Source of the DNA: BOG-1155 sp050012495
Lineage (GTDB): Bacteria; Desulfobacterota; Syntrophorhabdia; Syntrophorhabdales; WCHB1-27
Direction: 5' to 3'
DNA length: 64,000 bases
Assembly: GCA_050012495.1 (NCBI GenBank)
Contig: JBEKHB010000014.1
Span: 1-64,000 of the forward strand
The notes beneath the pieces were generated by a model that saw nothing but the letters and a program-made list of their open reading frames with translations, had not been told where the DNA came from and did no database searches. The position numbers and the translations under genes are program-made. Positions 17,759-25,588 of the stretch are shown one piece after another (the stretch's first letter is position 1; each line of letters starts with the position of its first letter).

Positions 17759-17840
17759 GAGACTGTCGAAAAAGTGAAGTTGCGTCATGTAAAGCAGTTA
17801 CACACAAGGATAACGGTTTCTCCGGTTTCCCGACAGTCTC
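17759..17840. repeat. Short inverted-repeat element (MITE-like)
   Basis: GAGACTGTCG at 17759-17768 and its exact complement CGACAGTCTC at 17831-17840 bound about 62 bases with no gene. The size and the ends resemble a non-autonomous element or a trimmed IS end. It lies 18 bp downstream of the binding-protein stop, inside an operon. It could equally be a long hairpin that tunes expression of the ABC genes relative to the receptor. Confidence 0.45.
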
Positions 17841-17857
17841 AGGGTGAGCCTCATGCG

Positions 17858-19132
17858 TCAACTTCGTGGCAGTGGGAAAATCATCTTGGCCGAGCACGGG
17901 ATTTTGGGATAAGTCCCATTGTAGACCGTATTCAGATCCCAGGGCCACTTTTTGCCCTTGACCCACTGTCCCCCAAGCAATGGGGTCAAACAGAAATTCT
18001 TTTCATTGAATTTAATGGGGCCCATTATCGTCTTGAGATCTGTTTGAGCCAAGGCCTGTCTGACCTTCTTTTTGTCAACAGACCCTGCACGCTTCAGGGC
18101 GTCGGCAAAAAGCTCGAAGCCGGTGTAATCGAGACCCAGGGGTGAGGTCCATTGCCTCCCGGTCTTTTTAGTCCACGCTTCGGCCAGGTCATTGCAGGAG
18201 ATCCCGGTCAATGATGACTTGAATGGATGTGTCGGCGCCCATAAGATGTCGTTCATGAGTCCGCTTGGAAGGTCTCCGCCTATGGCTTCGACGGCAGCCG
18301 GAAATAGGATCGCCTTTGAGATAGTGGCCATTTTGGGAATAAATCCCAGTTGGTGGCACTGCCTCCACAGTGCTGCGAAATCAGGCGGGATGGGCACCCC
18401 TTCGAGGATTTCGACCTTTTCTTTTTTCCAGGTATTGATGAAGGCACTGAAATCTTGGAGCCCGTATGGGAACCTTCCCGGATCCACAACCTTGTAGCCC
18501 CGTTTCTCGGCTCGCTCTTTGTACAGCGTGGAAAATACCGTTCCATCGGGATCATTGGGCCAGAAACCTCCTACCACCTTGTTATGCTTGCCTGCCTGTT
18601 CATCCCACATGCCTATGTGGAGATCGATAAGTTGATCGACGGACACAAAGTAGAGAAAGGCCCATTTGTAAGGACCTCCGGTTAACCAGGGCTCTATGGG
18701 CCCATATGTAGTGAGACATGGAACCTCATACCTTTGGCAGATAGCGCTCACGGGATTGATTGTGTCGGGTGTACCCGCACCCATCATGAAGTCGACCTTT
18801 TCCTTCAAGATCAGCCTGGAAGCAATATCAGCAGTCTTTGTGGGATTGCTCTCGGTATCCATGGATATGACTTTGATCGGCAGTTTCTTGCCCAAATCCT
18901 TGATGAATACGCCGCCCTGTTTGTTGATCTCGGTGGTTGCGTACTCATCAATAAACGTCGCAGTTTCTCCGAAGACAGCGATAGGTCCAGTGATTGGCGC
19001 CGGATGACCAATCAGGATATATTCTTTCGTCTTGGCCCAGGTACTTGACGGCGCCATGGAAGATCCGACTGCCGCCGCTACCCCCGCAGCTCCTACTGTC
19101 TTGAGGAATGTTCTTCGGGTTACATTTTTCAT
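17858..19132 (-). CDS. ABC transporter solute-binding protein with Tat-type signal
   Basis: A 424-residue receptor of the type I periplasmic-binding fold. The N-terminus MKNVTRRTFLKTVGAAG carries an RRTFLK twin-arginine motif and a hydrophobic stretch ending near WAK, so export folded through the Tat route is expected. The mature domain begins EYILIGHPAPITGP. The ATG at 19132 follows AAGGAG. It is the first gene of the second Liv-type operon on the - strand and determines its specificity. It is only distantly related to the receptor at 5.3 kb. Ligand unknown. Confidence 0.9.
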   Translation of the reverse strand: MKNVTRRTFLKTVGAAGVAAAVGSSMAPSSTWAKTKEYILIGHPAPITGPIAVFGETATFIDEYATTEINKQGGVFIKDLGKKLPIKVISMDTESNPTKTADIASRLILKEKVDFMMGAGTPDTINPVSAICQRYEVPCLTTYGPIEPWLTGGPYKWAFLYFVSVDQLIDLHIGMWDEQAGKHNKVVGGFWPNDPDGTVFSTLYKERAEKRGYKVVDPGRFPYGLQDFSAFINTWKKEKVEILEGVPIPPDFAALWRQCHQLGFIPKMATISKAILFPAAVEAIGGDLPSGLMNDILWAPTHPFKSSLTGISCNDLAEAWTKKTGRQWTSPLGLDYTGFELFADALKRAGSVDKKKVRQALAQTDLKTIMGPIKFNEKNFCLTPLLGGQWVKGKKWPWDLNTVYNGTYPKIPCSAKMIFPLPRS

Positions 19133-19399
19133 AGTTTCTCCTTTATGGGAAAATAGCCTCAAAATCCCCATGGTTTTCTATGACCACGCTCACTTGAACG
19201 GACCCCGGAACAGCCGTAACACCATACCGCAGACCTGCCTTCACCTCCTTTCTCTCAACGAATACCTCGCTTCATCTTCCATTCCCTTAATGTGCCTTTT
19301 TTGCGATTCTATATAGATTTTTATCGCGCGCTGAAGAGTACTTCAACACAAACTTTCTAATGAATTCATAAGTCACGTGTAGTCCACCGGTAAAGCCGG

Positions 19400-19478
19400 G
19401 TGCGTATTCCGACAAAGTCGCGCATGCGTTCCGACGTAAACGGGCCATCTGTTCCGGGTCAAACCGGCCACCCGTTAT
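19400..19478. mobile_element. Probable IS21-family terminal repeat remnant
   Basis: Three degenerate units of about 23 bp lie in tandem: TATTCCGACAAAGTCGCGCA, GTTCCGACGTAAACGGGCCA and GTTCCGGGTCAAACCGGCCA. Repeated units with a TTCCGAC/CGGCCA pattern are characteristic of IS21-type element ends. No istA or istB gene is present in the window, so this is a solo end or relic. It lies between the divergent binding-protein and TetR genes. Confidence 0.5.
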
Positions 19479-19654
19479 GATGAAGGCGCCCACCCCATGC
19501 CCCCGACGTCCCCTGGCTTACCCAGGTCAATGTTGACCAAAACGACCTGTGTGATGGCGGCTTGATTTAATTTCTATCATCGGTTATAAACTTTAGGAAG
19601 ACCCCGTGGCTTCGGTGGTAGGCAACGAAATCAGCGATGAGGTGCGTGTAAAGG

Positions 19655-20269
19655 ATGAAAGGCGCGATCAAGACGCGGGAAAAACTGTTGGACGCGGCGG
19701 TCGATCTTTTTGCGGCTAACGGGTTTAGGGGTACGTCAATCCGGGACATCGCCAGACTGACAGGCATGACGATTACCAATATCTATTACCATTTCGGAAG
19801 CAAAGAGGGTCTCCTCATTGCTATTCTCGAGCGGGCAACCCGCCAGATCGTGCATGGCCTGGGCCAGGTTGTCGCACGGAGCGATCTCGATCCCCTCGAC
19901 CGCTTCAAGCTGTTGCTGAAAACCCATTTTGACATGCTTATCAATGTGGGCAGAAAGGAAGCGGATATTCTTTTTCTCGAAGAGGAGTATGTTTCGAGGT
20001 TCAGGAAACCCTTTCAGATCGAGCTCCTCGATATTTACCGTAAAGAATTGCAAACTCTCAAGTCTCTCGGATACGTGAGCCAGGAGAACGTCACTGTCCT
20101 CGCTTTTAATGTTTTTGGCGTCATAAACTGGCATCTGCGCTGGTACAAGCCGGAAGGAAAGATGACTCTCGATCAAGTCAAGGACGAGATGGTGGCGTTT
20201 CTGTTTTACGGAATGGCCGGTCCTCCGCCAATGAAAAAAACGCGCCATTGCCGTAGGGGCGCCGAATGA
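19655..20269 (+). CDS. TetR-family transcriptional regulator
   Basis: A 204-residue regulator. The N-terminal HTH is clear: LLDAAVDLFAANGFRGTSIR followed by DIARLTGMTITNIYYHFGSK (about 11-50). The helical C-terminal ligand domain has no obvious sub-family motif. It is divergent from the Liv-type operon to the left and followed on the same strand, after 520 bp, by the MFS and acyl-CoA genes. A typical role would be repression of that module, relieved by a CoA ester or its acid. Confidence 0.92.
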   Translation: MKGAIKTREKLLDAAVDLFAANGFRGTSIRDIARLTGMTITNIYYHFGSKEGLLIAILERATRQIVHGLGQVVARSDLDPLDRFKLLLKTHFDMLINVGRKEADILFLEEEYVSRFRKPFQIELLDIYRKELQTLKSLGYVSQENVTVLAFNVFGVINWHLRWYKPEGKMTLDQVKDEMVAFLFYGMAGPPPMKKTRHCRRGAE

Positions 20270-20460
20270 GTCTTCCCGTCAATGGCGATTTGGTCCTTGA
20301 CGGCCTCTGCCCATCTTAAGAACCCCTCTCGGAACTCCGCAAGACCGAAGCTCGCAAATACCCTCGCACACGTATGAAGCTGTGAAACCTTCTATCAAAA
20401 GAGGAGACACCCTGAATGCGTGTAAAAACGGATATATCTATCGCTCAATAGAAATTTTTC

Positions 20461-20489
20461 TTGACATATATCAATCGATAGAGATAAAT
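20461..20489 (+). promoter_or_regulatory. Candidate promoter with dyad operator before the MFS operon
   Basis: TTGACA (20461-20466) is spaced 17 bases from ATAAAT (20484-20489). A dyad, TATCTATCG (about 20435-20443) and CGATAGAGATA (about 20476-20486), overlaps the promoter and is a plausible binding site for the adjacent TetR-family protein. The leader to the MFS start is about 300 bases, which is long, and I see no structured RNA or gene in it. Confidence 0.4.
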
Positions 20490-20790
20490 ATGTAAAGGTC
20501 AATCATTACAATGTGGTGGTTCATGTTGCGGCTGCAGGGGCTATGACGAAATGGTCTAACGGAATCCCGGGGAGACTTAAGTTCGCCTGCTCACTCTCTG
20601 GTGGGACCATCTCAGTTCTCGAAAATACCCTATCAAGGGGGTGATACGAAAAACAAAATTCTACCAACAGACCAGGAGAGGCAAAAGGTGTGAGGAAGTA
20701 TAGACGCCTTCGGGTTCTTCAGCCTGAAAGCATCTGAAAACCGATTTCCTCGGAAGAATGTGGATAATGCAGACTATAAGGGGAGGACGC

Positions 20791-22050
20791 ATGAAGACGA
20801 ACTACGTGGGAAAACTTTCGTTGATCTTTGGACTCACATGGGGCCTGGGCGGTCTCGACCGTTTGATGGTCGGGCTTGCTGCTCCAGGCTACATGCCTGC
20901 ACTCGGGCTCAACTTCTCTCAGCTCGGGCTTATTGCTGCCGCGAATGGCGCCGGAGTTGCGTTGGGCGCCTGGATAATCGGCCCTCTTTCTGAAACGCAC
21001 GGCCGCAGATTGGGCGCAATCTGGGGAAACCTCGCAGAGCACGTCTTTAGCGGGCTGAGCGGCATCGTCGGCTCGTTCGGAGCCATGTTCGGGGTAAGGG
21101 GTCTGATGGGAGCGTGTGTGGGCAGCCTTTATGGTCCCGCGTTCGCGGCCATCGCAGAGGAATCACCCCCGGAAAAAAGGGGCTTTTACATGGGATTTAC
21201 TCAGAGCTTCTGGCCGTTGATAGGAATGGGATTCGGCCCTATCATCGCGGGCTATCTCCTCGCCGGGGTCGGCTGGCGCTTTGCGTTCTTCCTGGTGGCG
21301 ATCCCCGGCGTCATCCTTACCCTCTATCTCGCGAGCTTCATGAAGGAGCCAAAGACCGTCGCAGAGAACATCAAGAGAAGAAGAGAAACCGGGGAAACCA
21401 AAATGGTCCACGAGGGCCAGGAGGTCCACATCTGGGACGTCCTTAAATATCGCAACATTCTTTTGGCAACCCTCATCAGTATCTCCTGCATGGCTTACCT
21501 TTTCGTCCTCTTCGCATTCGTACCGGCATTTTTTGGAAAGGTTCACCACCTCAACCCTGTTCAAACAGGCTGGATTATGTGCGGCGGCGGCTTCCTGACT
21601 TGTATCGGACAGGTGGCGCTGCCCCATCTCTCAGATCGCATAGGCCGCAAACCATCACTGCTGGTGCTCTGGTTCATCGGCGGGTTAGGCGGTGTCCTCT
21701 TTGCAATGGCTCCGGCCGGAACAGGCTTTGGCACACTGGCGTTATACTTCGCCCTGTTCTGTGTGGGACTTTCCAGTTACCCTCTTTTCCTCGTTATCGT
21801 CCCGACCGAAAGCGTCCCCTTCACCATTGCAGCAACGGCTGTGGCAGTACCCCAGGGTGTTGGAGAGGTGATAGGGGCCACCGTCTTTCCCGCGATCGGG
21901 GGATGGATCGCGGACAGTTATGGATTGACCTACACGATGTACATGGTCATCGCGGCCTGCGCCGTATGCTTTCTGTGCAGCATGTTCCTGAAAGAAACCG
22001 CGCCCAGGGTTGTGGCCAGAAGGGCCAAAGCGCAGGCGCAGTTGGCGTAG
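20791..22050 (+). CDS. MFS transporter, probable organic/aromatic acid permease
   Basis: A 419-residue membrane protein with twelve hydrophobic segments. The loop motif between TM2 and TM3 reads GPLSETHGRR, close to the MFS GxxxDRxGRR consensus, and the central repeat LPHLSDRIGRKPSL matches it in the second half. The start at 20791 has GGGGAGGA upstream. It stands immediately before an acyl-CoA dehydrogenase gene, and a role importing the carboxylate later activated by the CoA ligase is the simplest inference. Specificity cannot be read. Confidence 0.88.
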   Translation: MKTNYVGKLSLIFGLTWGLGGLDRLMVGLAAPGYMPALGLNFSQLGLIAAANGAGVALGAWIIGPLSETHGRRLGAIWGNLAEHVFSGLSGIVGSFGAMFGVRGLMGACVGSLYGPAFAAIAEESPPEKRGFYMGFTQSFWPLIGMGFGPIIAGYLLAGVGWRFAFFLVAIPGVILTLYLASFMKEPKTVAENIKRRRETGETKMVHEGQEVHIWDVLKYRNILLATLISISCMAYLFVLFAFVPAFFGKVHHLNPVQTGWIMCGGGFLTCIGQVALPHLSDRIGRKPSLLVLWFIGGLGGVLFAMAPAGTGFGTLALYFALFCVGLSSYPLFLVIVPTESVPFTIAATAVAVPQGVGEVIGATVFPAIGGWIADSYGLTYTMYMVIAACAVCFLCSMFLKETAPRVVARRAKAQAQLA

Positions 22051-22100
22051 CCATGATAAACTAAGATTTTCAAAACGCTCGTCAAAGGAGGATAGTGTAC

Positions 22101-23345
22101 ATGGAGTATTGCAATTTAGACTTAAATCTGACAAAGGAAGATCGGACCCTTCGAGATTCCGCCCACAAATTCGCGGAGACGGTGATGCGCCCCATTTCTA
22201 TCGAGCTCGACAAAATGAGCGTGGATGATGCGTTTGCTCCCCAGTCACCCTTTTGGGATTTTATGCGGAAGGCATACAAGCTTGGGTATCACAAGCTTCC
22301 CTTCCCCGAGGTGGTCGGCGGCCCCGGCCTCACTCCCTGGCAGATAGCACTTGTCATGGAAGAGCTGGCCTGGGGGAGCTTCGGCCTGACCCTGACTCTC
22401 AATACCAGTCTCGATGCCGCGGTGGCGGTCGAGGGAGGCGAAGAATTCATCAAGACCTTCACCGTGCCTTACTGTCAGGACACCGAAGCGAGCTATATCG
22501 GCTGCTGGGCCATTACCGAACCCGACCATGGATCGGATACGGTGATGCCCGGCTATCCGAGTTTCCGGGACCCGAACATCAAGGCCCAGTGCCGCGCCCG
22601 CCTCGACGGGGACGAGTACGTGATCTTCGGCCAGAAGGCTGCGTGGGTCTCGGGCGGCCCCATGGCGAAGACCATCCTCCTCATGTGCCAGGTCGAGCCC
22701 TCTATGGGCCACGCGGGAAGCGGCATATTCGTCTTTTCCCTGGACCGTCCGGGCGTCTCCAAGGGAAAACCCCTCAACAAGATCGGCACAAGGGACCTCT
22801 GCCAGGGCGAGGTCTACTTTCATGAGGTCCGTGTGCCGAAAGAGTCAATGATTATAGGGCCGGACCGCTACGAAGGGGCGTTGGCGGCCCATCTTTGCAT
22901 GACCACGCCCATGGTGGGCGTCTGGGCGACCGGTCTGGCGAGGGCAGCTTTTGAAGAGACCCTTAACTATGCGCGGCAGCGGGAGCAGGGTGGAAAGCTC
23001 CTCATCGACCACCCGAATATCCAGCAGAGGCTCTTCGACATGTTCCGCAAGGTCGAGGCCTCGAGGCAGTTGTGTCGCTCCGCCTTTGTCTACAACTGGA
23101 CCAGCCCCCCTGAAAAGCGCGTGCCTGAATATGCTTTCGCGGCAAAGACGTTCGCAACACAAACCGCGGTCGATGTGACAGGCGATGCGATACAGACCTT
23201 CGGCGGCAACGGGATTTCAAAGGAGTACCTCATCGAGAAGCTCTACAGGGACGCCCGCACTACCACGATTTGCGACGGCTCGAACGACTCGCTCTCGCTT
23301 GTGGGAGGCTTCACCGTAGCGAAAACGTACCCAAGGAAGGCGTGA
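22101..23345 (+). CDS. Acyl-CoA dehydrogenase family protein
   Basis: A 414-residue flavoprotein with the three ACAD domains. The FAD/substrate segment CWAITEPDHGSD is clear, and the C-terminal domain carries FGGNGISKEYLIEKLYRDAR. The position of the usual catalytic Glu (the YEGT motif) reads ICDGSND, that is Asp392 instead of Glu. Asp bases at varied positions occur in ACADs that act on cyclic acyl-CoAs, so the substrate may be unusual. AAAGGAGG precedes the ATG at 22101. It probably passes electrons to ETF. Confidence 0.9.
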   Translation: MEYCNLDLNLTKEDRTLRDSAHKFAETVMRPISIELDKMSVDDAFAPQSPFWDFMRKAYKLGYHKLPFPEVVGGPGLTPWQIALVMEELAWGSFGLTLTLNTSLDAAVAVEGGEEFIKTFTVPYCQDTEASYIGCWAITEPDHGSDTVMPGYPSFRDPNIKAQCRARLDGDEYVIFGQKAAWVSGGPMAKTILLMCQVEPSMGHAGSGIFVFSLDRPGVSKGKPLNKIGTRDLCQGEVYFHEVRVPKESMIIGPDRYEGALAAHLCMTTPMVGVWATGLARAAFEETLNYARQREQGGKLLIDHPNIQQRLFDMFRKVEASRQLCRSAFVYNWTSPPEKRVPEYAFAAKTFATQTAVDVTGDAIQTFGGNGISKEYLIEKLYRDARTTTICDGSNDSLSLVGGFTVAKTYPRKA

Positions 23346-23370
23346 GGACGAAGAGTAAGGAGAGAACGGT

Positions 23371-23412
23371 ATGCTGATCGGTGCCCCCCTTGCGCACTCC
23401 CCCAGCGCGTAA
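23371..23412 (+). CDS. Possible 13-codon leader peptide ahead of the CoA ligase gene
   Basis: An ORF MLIGAPLAHSPSA starts 9 bp after a good TAAGGAGAG site and ends at a TAA. Its coding sequence forms the left arm of a hairpin whose right arm lies just before the ligase start. It could be a translated leader or only a by-product of the hairpin; codon content gives no obvious attenuation signal such as repeated regulatory codons. Confidence 0.25.
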   Translation: MLIGAPLAHSPSA

Positions 23413-23439
23413 CCCCTTTTCGCAAGGGGGCGCCGATCC
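23375..23439 (+). promoter_or_regulatory. Intercistronic hairpin before the CoA ligase gene
   Basis: GATCGGTGCCCCCCTTGCG pairs with CGCAAGGGGGCGCCGATC across about 27 bases with at most one or two mismatches or bulges. No T-run follows, so it is not a standard terminator. Such a stem between coding regions can stabilise or process the upstream message. It may also be a copy of a palindromic repeat. Confidence 0.5.
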
Positions 23440-23458
23440 AACCGAAGGAGTCAAACCT

Positions 23459-25063
23459 ATGAAGCACTATCCATTCAAAGAACAGACGCTGGGAGACATC
23501 CTCACGGACAAAGCCGCAACATGCGGCGACAAGACGTTCCTCGAATTCGAGAACGGCAGCACCGTCACCTACAACGCGTGCAATGAAGCGACACACAGCA
23601 TTGCGAACGGCCTGCGCCGGCTAGGCCTGAACAAAGGGGATACGCTCGCCACTTTCCTGCCGAACAGCCTCGATTCTGTCTATCTCTGGTTCGGGGCGGC
23701 GAAGGCGGGTATTATAGAAGTTCCCATAAACCTCGCGAACAAAGGCAGTTTTCTTTCTCACATGATCAACAACTCCGACTGCAAGGCCATCGTCATAGAC
23801 CGCGACCTGCTCGACAGGCTGCAGTTCATCGCCGACGACGTGCCGGGGCTTCGGACGGTGGTGGTCTGGTCGAAATCAGACAACCGGGAAGAACTTCCGA
23901 AGATGAGGTTCGACGTCCTGAGCTACAGAGACCTCCTCGACAACCCTCCTGAGAGCCTTCAGGTAGAAGTGAAAAGCAGTGACCCGCAAATGATCATCTA
24001 TACCTCGGGGACAACAGGGGCGGCAAAAGGGGTGCTCGACTGCCACGCCATGATCTACCTCTCGGCCCTCGAGTATATCGAGGCAACGCGGGCCACCCAA
24101 AAGGACGTGCTCTTCACCTTCCTCCCCCTTTTCCATGCGAATGCCCGTATCCTCTGCATCTATCCTACCCTGCTTCTGGGCACGAAGGCAGTGATCTACG
24201 AGAAGTTCAGCGCCAGCCGGTTCTGGGACCAGGTCAGGAAACATAAGGCGACCATGTTCAACTCACTGGGGGCCATCGCTCAGTTCATTTACAGCCAGCC
24301 GAGAAAGCCGGACGACGGCGACAACCCTTTACGGGTCTGCGCTGCCTACCCCATGCCCCCTGAAATATATACCGATTTCGAAAAACGGTACAACCTGAAG
24401 GTGGTGGAGGGCTATGGGCTGACGGAGCTGGCTATCATCACCTACAACCCCTGGGATACACCGAAGATCGGCTCCTGCGGGAAGGAGACGAAGAGCTTCG
24501 AGGTGCGGATCGTCGATGAGGATGACTGGCCGGTACCCACGGGGACGGTAGGAGAGATCGTCGCCCGGGGCAGGGTTCCGTGGGCCACGGCCCTCGGTTA
24601 TCAGAACATGCCGGAGAAGACCGTCGAGCTCGTGCGAAACCATTTTTACCACACGGGCGATGCCGGTTGTCTGGACGAGGAGGGCTACCTCTTCTTCAGG
24701 GACCGGATAAAGGATTATATCCGCAGGCGGGGAGAAAATATCTCGTCCGCCGAGATAGAACGGGTAGTCAACTCGCACCCGTTGGTGGCCGAATCCGCCG
24801 CCATCTCCGTGAAATCGGAGCTGTCCGAGGATGAGGTGAAGGTTGTGGTCATACTGAAACCGGGTCAGGAGCTGCCACCGGAGGAATTGCTCGCCTTTTG
24901 CGCGGAGAGGATGCCCTATTTCGCGGTACCCCGGTTCGTCGAGTACGTGGACGGCTTTCCCAAGACAGCGAACGAAAAGGTGCAGAAGGCGAAGCTCAGG
25001 GAGGCGGGCGTTACCCCTGCCACCTGGGACAGGGAGAAGGCCGGATTCAAGGTAAAGAAATAG
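23459..25063 (+). CDS. AMP-forming acyl-CoA synthetase
   Basis: A 534-residue ANL-superfamily ligase. The nucleotide loop is YTSGTTGAAKG, the A5 motif is YGLTELA, A7 is YHTGDAG, the hinge is DRIKDYIRRRGENIS, and the C-terminal catalytic Lys is in TANEKVQK, where Glu replaces the common Gly before it. It is of the CaiC/fatty-acid ligase type by length and motif context. The ATG at 23459 follows GAAGGAG; a longer frame lies within the hairpin region. It activates the carboxylate that the acyl-CoA dehydrogenase then oxidises. Confidence 0.92.
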   Translation: MKHYPFKEQTLGDILTDKAATCGDKTFLEFENGSTVTYNACNEATHSIANGLRRLGLNKGDTLATFLPNSLDSVYLWFGAAKAGIIEVPINLANKGSFLSHMINNSDCKAIVIDRDLLDRLQFIADDVPGLRTVVVWSKSDNREELPKMRFDVLSYRDLLDNPPESLQVEVKSSDPQMIIYTSGTTGAAKGVLDCHAMIYLSALEYIEATRATQKDVLFTFLPLFHANARILCIYPTLLLGTKAVIYEKFSASRFWDQVRKHKATMFNSLGAIAQFIYSQPRKPDDGDNPLRVCAAYPMPPEIYTDFEKRYNLKVVEGYGLTELAIITYNPWDTPKIGSCGKETKSFEVRIVDEDDWPVPTGTVGEIVARGRVPWATALGYQNMPEKTVELVRNHFYHTGDAGCLDEEGYLFFRDRIKDYIRRRGENISSAEIERVVNSHPLVAESAAISVKSELSEDEVKVVVILKPGQELPPEELLAFCAERMPYFAVPRFVEYVDGFPKTANEKVQKAKLREAGVTPATWDREKAGFKVKK

Positions 25064-25082
25064 GGAAAGACGAGGAGGAAAC

Positions 25083-25493
25083 ATGTCCGAAGATGCGGTG
25101 CCCGTAAAAGAAGGCCTATTCGATGAAATCGGCGGCGGGAGGCTTCTTGCCGGTCGATGCAAGGCATGCGGGAGGATCTTCTTCCCGAAAGTGCCGTTCT
25201 GTTTCGACTGTCTGGCAAAAGATATGGAAGAGGTTGCGCTCAGCCGCAGGGGGAAACTCTATTCTTACAGCATCGGGCGCATGGCTTCAACCCATTTCCC
25301 GCCGCCTTATGCGGTGGGACTCGTTGATCTGCCCGAGGGGGTACGCGTGTTTGCCCCGCTCATGACGACGGCAGATTTGACCTACCGGATCGGCGCGGAG
25401 ATGGAGGTCTATATAGACGAGCTCTGGAAAGAGGACGGCAAACGGATCATGGGGTACAAGTTCAAACCCGTGAAAGGTGGGGTCAGCCCTTGA
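25083..25493 (+). CDS. DUF35 / Zn-ribbon OB-fold protein, thiolase partner
   Basis: A 136-residue protein with an N-terminal rubredoxin-like zinc ribbon (CKACGRIFFPKVPFCFDC) and a C-terminal OB-fold (from about 52). Such proteins form complexes with thiolase-like proteins and help bind CoA substrates, and here the thiolase gene follows. AGGAGG precedes the ATG. The last few codons lie inside a perfect 26-bp inverted repeat that extends into the intergenic space. Confidence 0.88.
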   Translation: MSEDAVPVKEGLFDEIGGGRLLAGRCKACGRIFFPKVPFCFDCLAKDMEEVALSRRGKLYSYSIGRMASTHFPPPYAVGLVDLPEGVRVFAPLMTTADLTYRIGAEMEVYIDELWKEDGKRIMGYKFKPVKGGVSP

Positions 25494-25568
25494 CAGAGGA
25501 CAACTTCGGAGCAGGACCGGCTATGAGACTGCGTGAGGAGACGTTGTCCTCTGTCAAGGGCTGACCCC
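25479..25568. repeat. Perfect 26-bp inverted repeat with 38-base loop
   Basis: The left arm runs 25479-25504 and the right arm 25543-25568, exact complements over all 26 positions. The left arm begins GGGGTCAGCCCTTGACAG. It includes the stop codon of the DUF35 gene. No T-run follows. This sequence family (TGTCAAGGxCTGACCCC) resembles palindromic units spread by REP-associated transposases; that comparison is from memory. Confidence 0.8.
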
Positions 25569-25588
25569 GTGTTAGTGAGGAGGCTTCA

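Noticed and set aside
17634..17966. 110-residue - strand frame between livG and the binding protein
   Set aside because: It overlaps the receptor's 3' end and runs through low-complexity repeats; there is no start signal or family match.
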